NCBI GenBank assembly: GCA_900541715.1 | Contig: UQLI01000044.1 | Span: 1-10,130, forward strand | From: an uncultured Collinsella sp. | GTDB lineage: Bacteria; Actinomycetota; Coriobacteriia; Coriobacteriales; Coriobacteriaceae | DNA: 10,130 bases | Direction: 5' to 3' | Shown here: positions 1-6,468 of the stretch, piece by piece | Position numbering within the stretch: the first letter of the stretch is position 1 | How the letters are laid out: each line of letters begins with the position of its first letter | Notes under the pieces: generated by a model | The model's database searches: none | Seen by the model: the letters and a program-made list of their open reading frames with translations, nothing else | What the model was told of the DNA's origin: nothing | Program-made: the position numbers and the translations under genes

Positions 1-4
1 AGAG

Positions 5-30
5 AAGAGGCGGGGCATGCCCCGCCTCTT
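5..30. terminator. 26-base perfect palindrome, possible terminator of an off-window gene
   Basis: Bases 5-16 (AAGAGGCGGGGC) and 19-30 (GCCCCGCCTCTT) are exact reverse complements around a central AT. In RNA they would form a very stable, GC-rich hairpin. Neither side has a clear run of U, so a rho-independent terminator is likely but not certain, and the direction cannot be set. It most likely ends a gene lying left of the window edge. Positions 31-162 after it hold no convincing gene. Confidence 0.5.
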
Positions 31-162
31 ACACCACATCTCTGCGCGCTACCTTGAAACTCCCTAATCACCGTCAGCTAGCGCCAAATTGGAAGTCGAT
101 GGTCACTCATTAACGTACAGTTCTTATAACTTTGTTCATTATTTTCCGCACCTAAAATGATA

Positions 163-198
163 CGCCGTTTGTGACAGTACTCACAAACGGCGTTTTTT
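163..198 (+). terminator. strong rho-independent terminator
   Basis: A perfect 12-base-pair stem (CGCCGTTTGTGA at 163-174, TCACAAACGGCG at 181-192) with a six-base loop is followed at once by six T (193-198) on the plus strand. This is a textbook intrinsic terminator for plus-strand transcription. No plus-strand gene precedes it inside the window, so it may end a gene or small transcript from the left. On the minus strand the stem is followed by TATCATTTT, a weaker U-rich tail, so it could also stop transcripts leaving nhaA, whose stop codon lies about 90 bases away. The rest of 199-288 shows only short inverted repeats (213-227 and 233-244) and no gene. Confidence 0.8.
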
Positions 199-288
199 GA
201 CCACGGGGGTATCTGGCAGGGGGCCAGTAGCGCTCGGATCCGAGTTTCGAACGCATCCAAATCGGTTCTGGTGTCTTTTTTCGAGCTT

Positions 289-1647
289 TTACTCGTTCTT
301 GGGCGCGGGGTGTTTGCAGACCACGCTCATGTAGATCATACCGAGCACGGCAGCGGTGACCGAACCGGCAAGGATGGCGGCCTTGGCAGCCAGAACCTCA
401 AACTGGGCCGTCGGGAAGGCAAGGCCGCTGATGAGGATCGACATGGTGAAGCCGATGCCGCCCAGAATGCCCACACCGGCAATCATGTGCCAGTTAACGT
501 TATGCGGCAGCTCGCAGACCCTAAACTTAACCAGGGCAAACGTCATGCCAAAGATGCCGATCGGCTTGCCCAGCAGCATGCCAAAGTACACGCCGAGCGT
601 CACCGGGTCGGTGAGCAGCGTGCTCATATCCACACCCACTAGGCGAACCTGTGCGTTCACGAACGCAAAGATCGGCAGAATCACAAAGTTGACCGGCATG
701 GAGATCAGACGCTCCATGCGGATGAGCGGCGGGGTCACGCGGTGCATGACGCGCTCGACCCTGGTGGTCGAGACGGTAAAGTCATGCTGGCCCAAGATGT
801 GCGCCTCGTCGTCGTAGCGGTCATCGAGCAGCGGCAGGCACTCGCCCAACCAATCGGTGAGGCTATCGAGCTTGACGCCGCACTTGGCCGGAATGGTAAA
901 GGCCAGGATGACGCCGGCGAGCGTGGCATGTACACCGCTCTTGAACATGCAGAACCACAACAGCAGGCCCAGTACCGAATACGGGGCAAGGCGGTAATGC
1001 TGCGTCTTGTTGAGCCACACGAGCGCGCAGGTCACAAGCGCAGCGGCGCCCAACCAAAACGGATTGGGGCTCTGACCGTAGAAGATGGCGATGGCGGCGA
1101 TGGAGATAAGGTCGTCGGCGATGGCGAGCGTCGAGAAGAACACGCGCACGCCGTTGGGCACGCGGTTGCCCAAAAGCGACAGCACGCCCAGCGCAAAGGC
1201 AATATCGGTTGCCATGGGGATGGCCCAACCGTTGCGGGCGCCGGCATGGTTAAAGATCAGGTAGATGCAGGCGGGAACGACGACGCCGCCCACGGCCGCC
1301 AGCATGGGAAGCATGGCCTGACGCGGATTCTTGAGCTCGCCGACCGTCATCTCGTACTTAAGCTCAATGCCCACCAACAAAAAGAAAATCGCCATGAGGA
1401 AGTCGTTGACGAAAAGTTCAACGGTAAGACCGGCCGTAAGGTTGCCCAGACCCACATACAGCGGGGTCTCCAAAAAGTGATGGATGGCCTCGTAGGCATC
1501 GGTATTGGCGCAAATGACGGCGGCGATGGCGGCGATGACCATAACCGCGGCGGAAATCGTGCCGTTCTCGGCGATGCGCTCCCAAATGTCGTGGCGTTCA
1601 AAGCGCTTGCGCTCACGGACGTTGAACAGCTGCTCGGTTGCTGCCAT
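289..1647 (-). CDS. nhaA: Na+/H+ antiporter NhaA
   Basis: This is a 452-residue multi-pass inner-membrane protein of the NhaA family, which uses the proton gradient to expel Na+ (or Li+) and so controls intracellular pH and sodium. Visible family marks are TDIAF with Asp148, the paired aspartates AIADDL (Asp178-Asp179, matching the ion-binding Asp163-Asp164 of the E. coli protein), LGKPIGI with Lys361 in the region of the functional lysine of TM10, and GGIGFTMSI near 396-404. Hydrophobic segments fill about residues 30-250 and 315-445. Between them lies a charged loop (about 255-312) that helps make this protein longer than the 388-residue E. coli form. The ATG at 1647 is preceded by GGAG with about 6-7 bases spacing; the next gene upstream ends in a terminator, so it is monocistronic. 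It is the only gene here ending in TAA. Assignment is secure; ion preference is inferred. Confidence 0.96.
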   Translation of the reverse strand: MAATEQLFNVRERKRFERHDIWERIAENGTISAAVMVIAAIAAVICANTDAYEAIHHFLETPLYVGLGNLTAGLTVELFVNDFLMAIFFLLVGIELKYEMTVGELKNPRQAMLPMLAAVGGVVVPACIYLIFNHAGARNGWAIPMATDIAFALGVLSLLGNRVPNGVRVFFSTLAIADDLISIAAIAIFYGQSPNPFWLGAAALVTCALVWLNKTQHYRLAPYSVLGLLLWFCMFKSGVHATLAGVILAFTIPAKCGVKLDSLTDWLGECLPLLDDRYDDEAHILGQHDFTVSTTRVERVMHRVTPPLIRMERLISMPVNFVILPIFAFVNAQVRLVGVDMSTLLTDPVTLGVYFGMLLGKPIGIFGMTFALVKFRVCELPHNVNWHMIAGVGILGGIGFTMSILISGLAFPTAQFEVLAAKAAILAGSVTAAVLGMIYMSVVCKHPAPKNE

Positions 1648-1661
1648 GGGCGGCTCCTTTC

Positions 1662-1677
1662 ACGGGAAAGCTCCCGT
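1662..1677 (-). promoter_or_regulatory. hairpin in the nhaA leader next to the ribosome binding site
   Basis: ACGGGA (1662-1667) and TCCCGT (1672-1677) form a six-base-pair stem with a four-base loop. In the nhaA mRNA this lies just upstream of the GAAAGGAG ribosome binding site, preceded by a run of six U (1681-1686). It may shape translation initiation. The rest of the gap (1678-1854) contains no gene and no promoter I can call with confidence. Confidence 0.3.
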
Positions 1678-1854
1678 CTTAAAAAAGCACGGCCCGCCCA
1701 AGTGGCGGCGCCGCGCTCTAACGTATTACGCTTGCATCTAGCCTACCCTGCACGACAAGCACGCAGGCGTGGCCGAAAAGCGGAACCACAGGTTGAACAT
1801 TATTTGCTCAACGGCACGGGCACGCCTGTCCAAGAGACGACGCGGCGCATGCAC

Positions 1855-1893
1855 AAAAAACGACCGGAGCGCGGGGCGTCCGCGATCCGGTCG
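1855..1893 (-). terminator. rho-independent terminator of ppaC
   Basis: The minus-strand stem pairs CGACCGGA (1861-1868) with TCCGGTCG (1886-1893), then after one mismatch CGCGG (1870-1874) with CCGCG (1880-1884), leaving a five-base loop. On the minus strand six U follow directly (A run at 1855-1860). It starts about 20 bases after the pyrophosphatase stop codon and separates that gene from nhaA. Confidence 0.92.
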
Positions 1894-1913
1894 TGGCGTT
1901 CGGTCAACTAAAC

Positions 1914-2837
1914 CTAGCAGGCGGCCATGATGGGGGCAGCGACCTGCTTCTTACGGGAGAGGACGCCCGGCATCCAGACGCCGTCGTGCTCGTCGGCAAT
2001 GCCCAGGCCCTTCTGAGCAGCCTCGGTCTCGCCCTCGAGCAGGACCTGCGAGCCCTCCTCCATGATGTCGGTGATGCACAGGACAATGCCGTCAGCACCC
2101 TTCTCGGCGGCGTAGGCGCGCATGGCCTCGCGGATCTCGTCAATCATGCCGAGCGCGCGGCTCTTGTCGACAGTCTCGTACTGGCCGATGAGCAGCTTCT
2201 TGCCGGCGGGCTCGAACATCTTGATGTCGTTGCCGACCATCTCGGCTGCGGTGAAGGAGCCGGACGGACGGGTGAGGAAGACCTCCATGCCGAACTTGAC
2301 CGGGTCGACGCCCACCTGCTCGCCGAGCTTGGCGGCGACGGCGCGGTCGACATCGGTGGTGGTGGGGCTCTTGAGCATGAGCGTATCGGTCATCATGGCC
2401 GAGAGCAGCAGCTTGGCCTGGACGTCGGAAAGCTCAATGCCGAGCACGCCGGCGAGCTTGGTGACGATGGTGCAGCTGGAGCCCCAGGGCAGGCAGATGT
2501 AGTGCAGCGGGCCGGCGGTCTCGAAGTCGCCGATGCGGTGATGATCGACAACGCCAAAGACCGTGGCGTCCTTAAGGCCGGCGACGGACTGGGCAGACTC
2601 GTTGTGGTCGGTGAGGACGACGAGCTGACCGGCCTCGACGGACTCGATCACGCGGGGCTCGGCGATGCCGGCGTCGGCGAGCAGCTTGGCAGACTCTGCC
2701 GGAAGCTGACCAAGGGCGCAAGCCTCGTAGGTGTTGCCGGCATACTCAACCTGGTTGAGCAGCTGGGACAGGACGACGGCGCTCATGATGGCGTCGTTAT
2801 CGGGGTTCTGGTGACCGAAGACAAGAACGTTTGCCAT
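1914..2837 (-). CDS. ppaC: manganese-dependent inorganic pyrophosphatase (family II)
   Basis: This cytoplasmic enzyme of 307 residues hydrolyses pyrophosphate to two phosphates, which pulls nucleic acid and activated-sugar synthesis forward. It shows the DHH family layout. The N-terminal domain has GHQNPDND (His9, Asp13, Asp15), LTDHNE (Asp77) and the VVDHHR motif (Asp98-His99-His100), with a further metal-ligand candidate Asp151 in MMTDT. The C-terminal DHHA2 domain ends with the substrate-binding SRKKQ motif (residues 294-298). Length matches the compact family II enzymes; there is no CBS/DRTGG regulatory insert. The ATG at 2837 follows GGAGGA with five bases spacing. It is probably its own transcription unit, closed by the terminator at 1855-1893. 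A -10-like TACCAT lies at about 2877-2882 on the minus strand, but no good -35 goes with it. Assignment is secure. Confidence 0.97.
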   Translation of the reverse strand: MANVLVFGHQNPDNDAIMSAVVLSQLLNQVEYAGNTYEACALGQLPAESAKLLADAGIAEPRVIESVEAGQLVVLTDHNESAQSVAGLKDATVFGVVDHHRIGDFETAGPLHYICLPWGSSCTIVTKLAGVLGIELSDVQAKLLLSAMMTDTLMLKSPTTTDVDRAVAAKLGEQVGVDPVKFGMEVFLTRPSGSFTAAEMVGNDIKMFEPAGKKLLIGQYETVDKSRALGMIDEIREAMRAYAAEKGADGIVLCITDIMEEGSQVLLEGETEAAQKGLGIADEHDGVWMPGVLSRKKQVAAPIMAAC

Positions 2838-2950
2838 GGATATCCTCCACTTGATATGTGTACTTGGACGTAGCTATGGTAGCACGCCGATGCCGAGCCT
2901 TCGCAGACGGAAGGGCCACGGCATATTTTGGGGCAGGCATGGAGGCCAAG

Positions 2951-3003
2951 GCTGTCCCTTTTGCACCATGTTGGTGCAAAGTAACCTGCCCCCCTTGCAC
3001 CAG
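2951..3003 (-). repeat. intergenic repeat and hairpin between glucokinase and ppaC
   Basis: TTTGCACCA (2960-2968) and TGGTGCAAA (2972-2980) make a perfect nine-base-pair hairpin with a three-base loop. A further GGTGCAA half-site on the minus strand lies at 2995-3001. On the minus strand the block contains AAAAGGGACAG (2952-2962) and GGGCAGGTTA, matching the core of the repeats at 4022-4050 and 7909-7988. There is no U run, so it is a poor terminator even though it lies directly after the glucokinase stop codon. The remainder of the gap (2838-2950) is the ppaC leader. Confidence 0.5.
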
Positions 3004-3957
3004 CTATTTACCGGCAGCGCGCAGGGCTACGTAGGCGGCACCGATGATGCCGGCGTCGTTGCCGAGCGAAGCGACCTTGATGGGCGTCTCGCGCGAGGCA
3101 GAAAGCGCGTACTGCTTAAAGTGCTCGCGGACCTTGTCGAGGTAGACATCGGCCGAAGCGGATGCGCCGCCGCCGATGAGGAACATCTCGGGATCGACCA
3201 CGTTGGCAATAAGCGCCAGGGCGCGACCGAGATAGTCGGCCATGGTATCGGCCGCGGCCAGCGCGAGCTTGTCACCCTCGCGGCAGGCCTGGAACACGTC
3301 CTTGGAATCGGAGGGGCCGGTGAGCTCGATGGGCTCGACGCCCGCCTTCTTGCACTCGGCTAGGTAGTTGCTCACCACGCCGGTGGCGCTGGAATACTGC
3401 TCCAGGTGGCCATGGCCGCCACAGCCGCAGGTGCGCTCCTCGTCGGGATTCAGGCACATGTGGCCAATCTCGCCGCCGGCGCCCACAACGCCCGACACCA
3501 CGTCGCCGTTGACGATAACGCCGCCGCCCACGCCGGTACCGATGGTGACCATCACCACGTTCTGCACGCCCTTGGCAGAACCGAGCCAGGCCTCGCCCAT
3601 GGCAGCGGCGTTGGCATCGTTCTCGTACTTAACGACCGCGTCGGGGCAGTGCTCCTGGATGGCGATCCTAAGCTCGGGCAGGTTGATGGCAATGTTGGCC
3701 TTGACCTTGGCATCGCCCGAAGCCGGAATGGGGCACGGAACGGCCAGGCCAATGCCCGCCACAAAGGCACGCGGGATCTGCGCCTTGGCGACCACCTGGT
3801 CGATAGCCTCGGTCACCGCGGCAAAGCCCGCAGCATCAACGATGGGAGGCGTGGGCACGCTGGCCTTGGCAAGCAGGTTGCCGTCCTCGTCGAACAGGCC
3901 CTCCTTAACCGAAGTGCCGCCGACGTCGATGCCGATATAGTACTGCTTAGGTTCCAT
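3004..3957 (-). CDS. glk: ROK-family glucokinase
   Basis: This 317-residue cytoplasmic sugar kinase very likely phosphorylates glucose to glucose 6-phosphate with ATP. Visible parts are the N-terminal phosphate-binding loop GIDVGGTS (9-16), the catalytic aspartate in ENDANAAA (Asp114), the second nucleotide loop TIGTGVGGG (138-146), GGEIGH with sugar-binding Glu163 and zinc-ligand His166, and the ROK zinc/sugar motif CGCGGHGHLEQY (177-188) with Glu186. The usual third cysteine of CxCGxxGC is His184 here. I chose ATG 3957 because it follows GAAAGGTGG and gives the normal N-terminus; the longer reading from TTG 4023 adds 22 residues with no family likeness and runs into a repeat. The gene lies after the terminator of the PTS operon, so it has its own transcript or relies on readthrough. 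Its job fits the operon: the glucosidase releases free glucose. Other hexoses cannot be excluded. Confidence 0.92.
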   Translation of the reverse strand: MEPKQYYIGIDVGGTSVKEGLFDEDGNLLAKASVPTPPIVDAAGFAAVTEAIDQVVAKAQIPRAFVAGIGLAVPCPIPASGDAKVKANIAINLPELRIAIQEHCPDAVVKYENDANAAAMGEAWLGSAKGVQNVVMVTIGTGVGGGVIVNGDVVSGVVGAGGEIGHMCLNPDEERTCGCGGHGHLEQYSSATGVVSNYLAECKKAGVEPIELTGPSDSKDVFQACREGDKLALAAADTMADYLGRALALIANVVDPEMFLIGGGASASADVYLDKVREHFKQYALSASRETPIKVASLGNDAGIIGAAYVALRAAGK

Positions 3958-4021
3958 GGGAGCCCACCTTTCTCGTTTAAACATTGCCTGTATGGTACCG
4001 CTCCCAAGGCAAAAACCTACC

Positions 4022-4050
4022 AAAAAGGGACAGGTTTGTTTTGGCAGGCT
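4022..4050 (+). repeat. intergenic repeat unit, GGGACAGGTTTG core
   Basis: AAAAAGGGACAGG (4022-4034) runs into TTTGTTTTGGCAGGCT (4035-4050). Positions 4029-4050 match the left arm of the palindrome at 7909-7930 at 19 of 22 bases by hand alignment, and the core also appears at 2951-3003. It lies between the glucokinase start and the operon terminator, so it may sit in or near the glucokinase promoter. Next to it, TGGGGAA (4056-4062) and TTCCCCA (4097-4103) form a wider inverted repeat. I cannot name a promoter in 3958-4101. Confidence 0.5.
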
Positions 4051-4101
4051 TTATCTGGGGAAACGCGAATGGTCGCTTAATAGGTCGCGCAAGACCTTCC
4101 C

Positions 4102-4140
4102 CAAATATAAAGGCGCCGGGAGGCGGAGACTCCCGGCGCC
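4102..4140 (-). terminator. rho-independent terminator of the bgl-PTS operon
   Basis: GGCGCCGGGAG (4112-4122) and CTCCCGGCGCC (4130-4140) form a perfect 11-base-pair stem with a seven-base loop. On the minus strand it is followed by TTTATATTT (4111 down to 4103). It lies about 60 bases after the IIA stop codon and marks the end of the operon before the glucokinase gene. Confidence 0.88.
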
Positions 4141-4198
4141 CGTCAAAGGGACTGTGTTGTCTGTTGGACCGCACGGCCCATCGCGGCGATAACGCCGA

Positions 4199-4531
4199 CT
4201 AGGCCTGAAGTACCTGCAGCTGCTTGTGAATCTCGATGAGCTCCGTCGCCATGACGCGCATGGTCTCGGTACCGGCCATCTGGTCCTCGGCATGCAGCAG
4301 AATCAACGGGGCCTCGCCGTTACGCTCGCCGTTGGCCTCCTTCTTCAGAAGCCCCATGTGAACATCGTGGCCACCGTTATAGGCCTCGTCGCCCTGCTTG
4401 ATAAGCTCCTCGGCGGCGTCAAAATCGCCCTCCTTGGCCTTTTGCACGGCATTGATGTACATGCTCTTGGCGGTACCGACGTAGCTGATGATCTCGAAGC
4501 AGGTCATCTGCAGTTCGTTCATATCCTCCAT
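4199..4531 (-). CDS. celC: PTS lactose/cellobiose-family IIA component
   Basis: This is a small cytoplasmic phosphocarrier of about 110 residues, an all-helical trimeric protein in this family, which takes phosphate from HPr and passes it to IIB. It aligns by eye along its whole length with LacF/ChbA proteins: the N-terminal CFEIISYVGTAKSMY, the middle GGHDVHMGLLKKEANGE, and the active site LLHAEDQMAG. His80 is the expected phosphorylated histidine and Asp83 the expected metal-binding aspartate of the trimer. The family usually has His after this aspartate (HxxDH); here it is Gln84. Starts are ambiguous: GTG 4540 directly follows the IIB stop codon, ATG 4531 has AGGTG six bases upstream, and ATG 4522 has GGAGG only two bases upstream. 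I prefer 4531 for length and spacing. The near-zero gap to IIB suggests translational coupling. It is the last gene of the operon. Confidence 0.93.
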   Translation of the reverse strand: MEDMNELQMTCFEIISYVGTAKSMYINAVQKAKEGDFDAAEELIKQGDEAYNGGHDVHMGLLKKEANGERNGEAPLILLHAEDQMAGTETMRVMATELIEIHKQLQVLQA

Positions 4532-4540
4532 GCGGAGCAC

Positions 4541-4843
4541 CTAGCCCATCACGCTGACGCAGTGGTCGATGATGCCGGCAGCGTTCATGCGGCCGTAGTC
4601 GACCATGTTGATGACCTCGACCGGAAAACGACCGGCGGCCTCCTTCTCAAAATCGCCCTTGGTGTAGCCGATCTGCGGACCAAGCAGCAACATGTCGCAC
4701 TCGTCCAGGTGATCGTGGGCCTCGTTCATGGGACGAGCCTCGACCTCAATATCCAGACCACGGTTTGCAACCTCGGCCTGCATCTTCTGGACCAGCAGGC
4801 TCGTGGACATGCCGGCATTGCAGCAGAGCATGATCTTCTTCAT
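4541..4843 (-). CDS. celA: PTS lactose/cellobiose-family IIB component
   Basis: This 100-residue cytoplasmic protein accepts phosphate from IIA on a cysteine and gives it to the incoming sugar bound to IIC. The phosphorylation loop CCNAGMSTSLL (7-17) is typical, with Cys8 the expected active-site residue. LLLGPQIGY (53-60) and PVEVIN (74-79) are also family-typical, and the length equals that of ChbB/CelA. The ATG at 4843 has an ideal GGAGG five bases upstream. It is separate from IIC (161-base gap) and abuts IIA. A promoter-like sequence overlaps the ribosome binding site, so partly independent expression is possible. Cellobiose or a related beta-glucoside is inferred from the linked glucosidase; the protein itself does not reveal the sugar. 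Confidence 0.94.
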   Translation of the reverse strand: MKKIMLCCNAGMSTSLLVQKMQAEVANRGLDIEVEARPMNEAHDHLDECDMLLLGPQIGYTKGDFEKEAAGRFPVEVINMVDYGRMNAAGIIDHCVSVMG

Positions 4844-4852
4844 GGTTTCCTC

Positions 4853-4889
4853 CTTATAACTGCGCGGCGCGCAGACGACAACTGGTTGT
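4853..4889 (-). promoter_or_regulatory. possible internal promoter and operator before IIB
   Basis: On the minus strand TTGTCG (4881-4876) and TATAAG (4858-4853) are separated by exactly 17 bases, matching a vegetative promoter at 4 of 6 and 5 of 6 positions. A start about seven bases further on would leave almost no leader before the IIB ATG at 4843. A palindrome ACAAC-TG-GTTGT (4878-4889) overlaps the -35 element and could be a protein site. TATAAGGAGG may arise simply from the ribosome binding site, so this is tentative. Confidence 0.25.
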
Positions 4890-4912
4890 ATTCCTTGCGG
4901 CTATTGTGCCCG

Positions 4913-4975
4913 CTCCCCTGTATCTTTACGCAAGGGAGAGAGCCGCGGGCACCGGCACCGCGTACCGGCGCCCGC
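4913..4975 (-). other. two hairpins in the IIC-IIB gap
   Basis: GCGGGC (4945-4950) pairs with GCCCGC (4970-4975) and, past one mismatch, CCGG (4952-4955) with CCGG (4965-4968). Next to it CTCCC (4913-4917) pairs with GGGAG (4934-4938). No U run follows on the minus strand, so these are not intrinsic terminators. Processing, mRNA stability or partial attenuation between the membrane subunit and the small soluble subunits would fit. Confidence 0.4.
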
Positions 4976-5004
4976 AAAGGTGAAAGGGACGAACGTTAGG
5001 CGTT

Positions 5005-6348
5005 CTACTCGGCGAGAGCCTCCTGCTTGGCGATTGCCTTCTCGGAAATCTTCATAAAGGGCAGGTAGACGGCCATGCCAATGACAATCTCGAGAGCCTG
5101 CCACACGCCGGCGCGCCAGTCAAAGCCCGTAGCGAGCAGGGCATTGATGACGGGAGGCATGGTCCAGGGCACCTGGGCGATGCAGGGGCTGATGATGCCT
5201 GCGCAGGTAAGGCCATAGGTGATGCCGATGAACAGATCGGGAAGAAGGACGAACGGGATCATGAGCGGCAGGTTGTACACGATGGGGTAACCGTAGATAA
5301 CCGGCTCGTTGATGTTGAACAGACCAGGCAGGATAGCCATCTTGGAAACGGTCTCGGAAGCCTTGTTCTTGGAGAACAGGAGCGTGTCGAGCAGAAGCAT
5401 GAGGGTGCAGCCCGAGCCGCCGATGAGGGCGAAGCTGTTAACGATCTGCATGTTCATGTAGTGATCGGGCTGGATGGTGCCACCGGCGGCAAAGGTAGCC
5501 ATGTTGTCGACGATGAGCATGGTCAGGATCGGCTCGACGGTAGCGCCAGAGATGGTGGACTGGTGAATACCGACGCAGAACAGCAGGTTAGCAAGGGTGT
5601 AGATGAGGATAACAGCCCACGGACCGGCGTTCATGATGCTCTTGAGCGGGTTGGAGATGCACGTGGAGATGATGGTGCACAGATCGGTGCCGGCGCACAC
5701 GGCGAGCAGGGCTGCGGCAAGAGCGAAGATCGCGAGGTTGAGCAGCATCGGGATCATGACGTTGAAGGAGTTGGAGACCGCGGGAGGCACGCCCTCGCCC
5801 AGCTTAACCTTGAGCTTCTCGACGCCAGAAATCTTGATGAAGAGCGAGACGGAAAGCAGGGCGATGATAATAGCCGAGAACAGACCGTTGGTGCCGGTGT
5901 TGGCAGTCGAAAGGGCGCCCGTGACCTCGGCGGAGGTGATCTTGTCGGTGAGCAGCGGGCTCGTGGCGGCAAGCGAGGCGGTGATCTGCTGCGGCATCAT
6001 GATGACGAAAGCAGAGATAGCGACGACCACGCAAGCGAGCGGGTTATCGAAACGCTTGTTCTTAGCGAGGCTGTAGCCAATCAATCCGGCCAAGATAATG
6101 GCAGAGACGTTGAGGGTGCCCAGCGTAATTGCCGAACCCCACGTCTGAAGGTTGGCAAGGCCCGCCGCATCGAGCGGGAACAGAGGGAACACGACGTTGT
6201 TAATAAGAACCGCGATACCCGCAAGGATATAGAGCGGCGTGATGGTCGCGAAGGCGTCACGCAGGGAACGCAGGTGAACCTGGTTTCCCACCTTCGCAGA
6301 GACCTCGGCAAACTTGTCGAGGAAGCTCTTTCCGTTGTCACTGGCCAT
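5005..6348 (-). CDS. celB: PTS lactose/cellobiose-family IIC permease
   Basis: This 447-residue membrane protein is the sugar channel of the phosphotransferase system; it binds the disaccharide outside and delivers it for phosphorylation by IIB. About ten hydrophobic segments follow a short charged N-terminus. Family marks are LRSLRDAFATITPLYILAG (27-45), VGIHQSTISG around His262, GGSGCTL (310-316), FNINEPVIYGYPI (344-356) with the key Glu348, and WTMPP (395-399). The family often has GIHG; here it is GIHQ. The ATG at 6348 follows AGGAG with a spacing of five to six bases. It lies 120 bases after the glucosidase and 161 bases before IIB, with hairpins in both gaps. There is no IID partner and no tagatose-pathway gene, so a beta-glucoside such as cellobiose is a better guess than lactose; the exact sugar is not proven. 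Confidence 0.94.
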   Translation of the reverse strand: MASDNGKSFLDKFAEVSAKVGNQVHLRSLRDAFATITPLYILAGIAVLINNVVFPLFPLDAAGLANLQTWGSAITLGTLNVSAIILAGLIGYSLAKNKRFDNPLACVVVAISAFVIMMPQQITASLAATSPLLTDKITSAEVTGALSTANTGTNGLFSAIIIALLSVSLFIKISGVEKLKVKLGEGVPPAVSNSFNVMIPMLLNLAIFALAAALLAVCAGTDLCTIISTCISNPLKSIMNAGPWAVILIYTLANLLFCVGIHQSTISGATVEPILTMLIVDNMATFAAGGTIQPDHYMNMQIVNSFALIGGSGCTLMLLLDTLLFSKNKASETVSKMAILPGLFNINEPVIYGYPIVYNLPLMIPFVLLPDLFIGITYGLTCAGIISPCIAQVPWTMPPVINALLATGFDWRAGVWQALEIVIGMAVYLPFMKISEKAIAKQEALAE

Positions 6349-6390
6349 GATTGCTCCTAACTTTCAAATCCGGCCTTTTCCTATGCGCAC

Positions 6391-6463
6391 GGTGGTCTGT
6401 CGCCCTCTGCCACCAGATGTGCCATGTGTTGCGCGCAGCGGCGCGCGGTCTGGGCGTTCGCCC
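6391..6463 (-). other. hairpin-rich gap between the glucosidase and IIC genes
   Basis: The 120-base gap (6349-6468) contains GCGCGC-AGCG-GCGCGC (6431-6446), GGGC-GTTC-GCCC (6453-6462) and a looser GGTGG/CCACC pair (6391-6395, 6410-6414). None is followed by U on the minus strand, so transcription probably continues into IIC. They may lower readthrough or protect the upstream message. Confidence 0.35.
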
Positions 6464-6468
6464 GTTCG

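Noticed and set aside
78..260. 60-codon minus-strand reading frame
   Set aside because: It reads straight through the perfect terminator hairpin at 163-192, has no clear ribosome binding site and no recognisable protein features.
231..265. TTCGAA and a CTCGGATCCGAG palindrome resembling a tRNA T-arm
   Set aside because: No acceptor stem, anticodon arm or properly spaced T-loop can be built on either strand.
742..1911. 389-codon plus-strand frame opposite nhaA
   Set aside because: The minus strand carries an unmistakable NhaA. The opposite frame is rich in Gly, His, Asp and Arg, as expected from antisense of high-GC codons.
1893..2873. 326-codon plus-strand frame opposite ppaC
   Set aside because: It is an antisense shadow of the pyrophosphatase and crosses its terminator; no family features.
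2959..2980. TTTGCACCA hairpin as glucokinase terminator
   Set aside because: The stem is good, but the minus strand continues AGGGACAGCC without U, so intrinsic termination is not supported; listed as a repeat instead.
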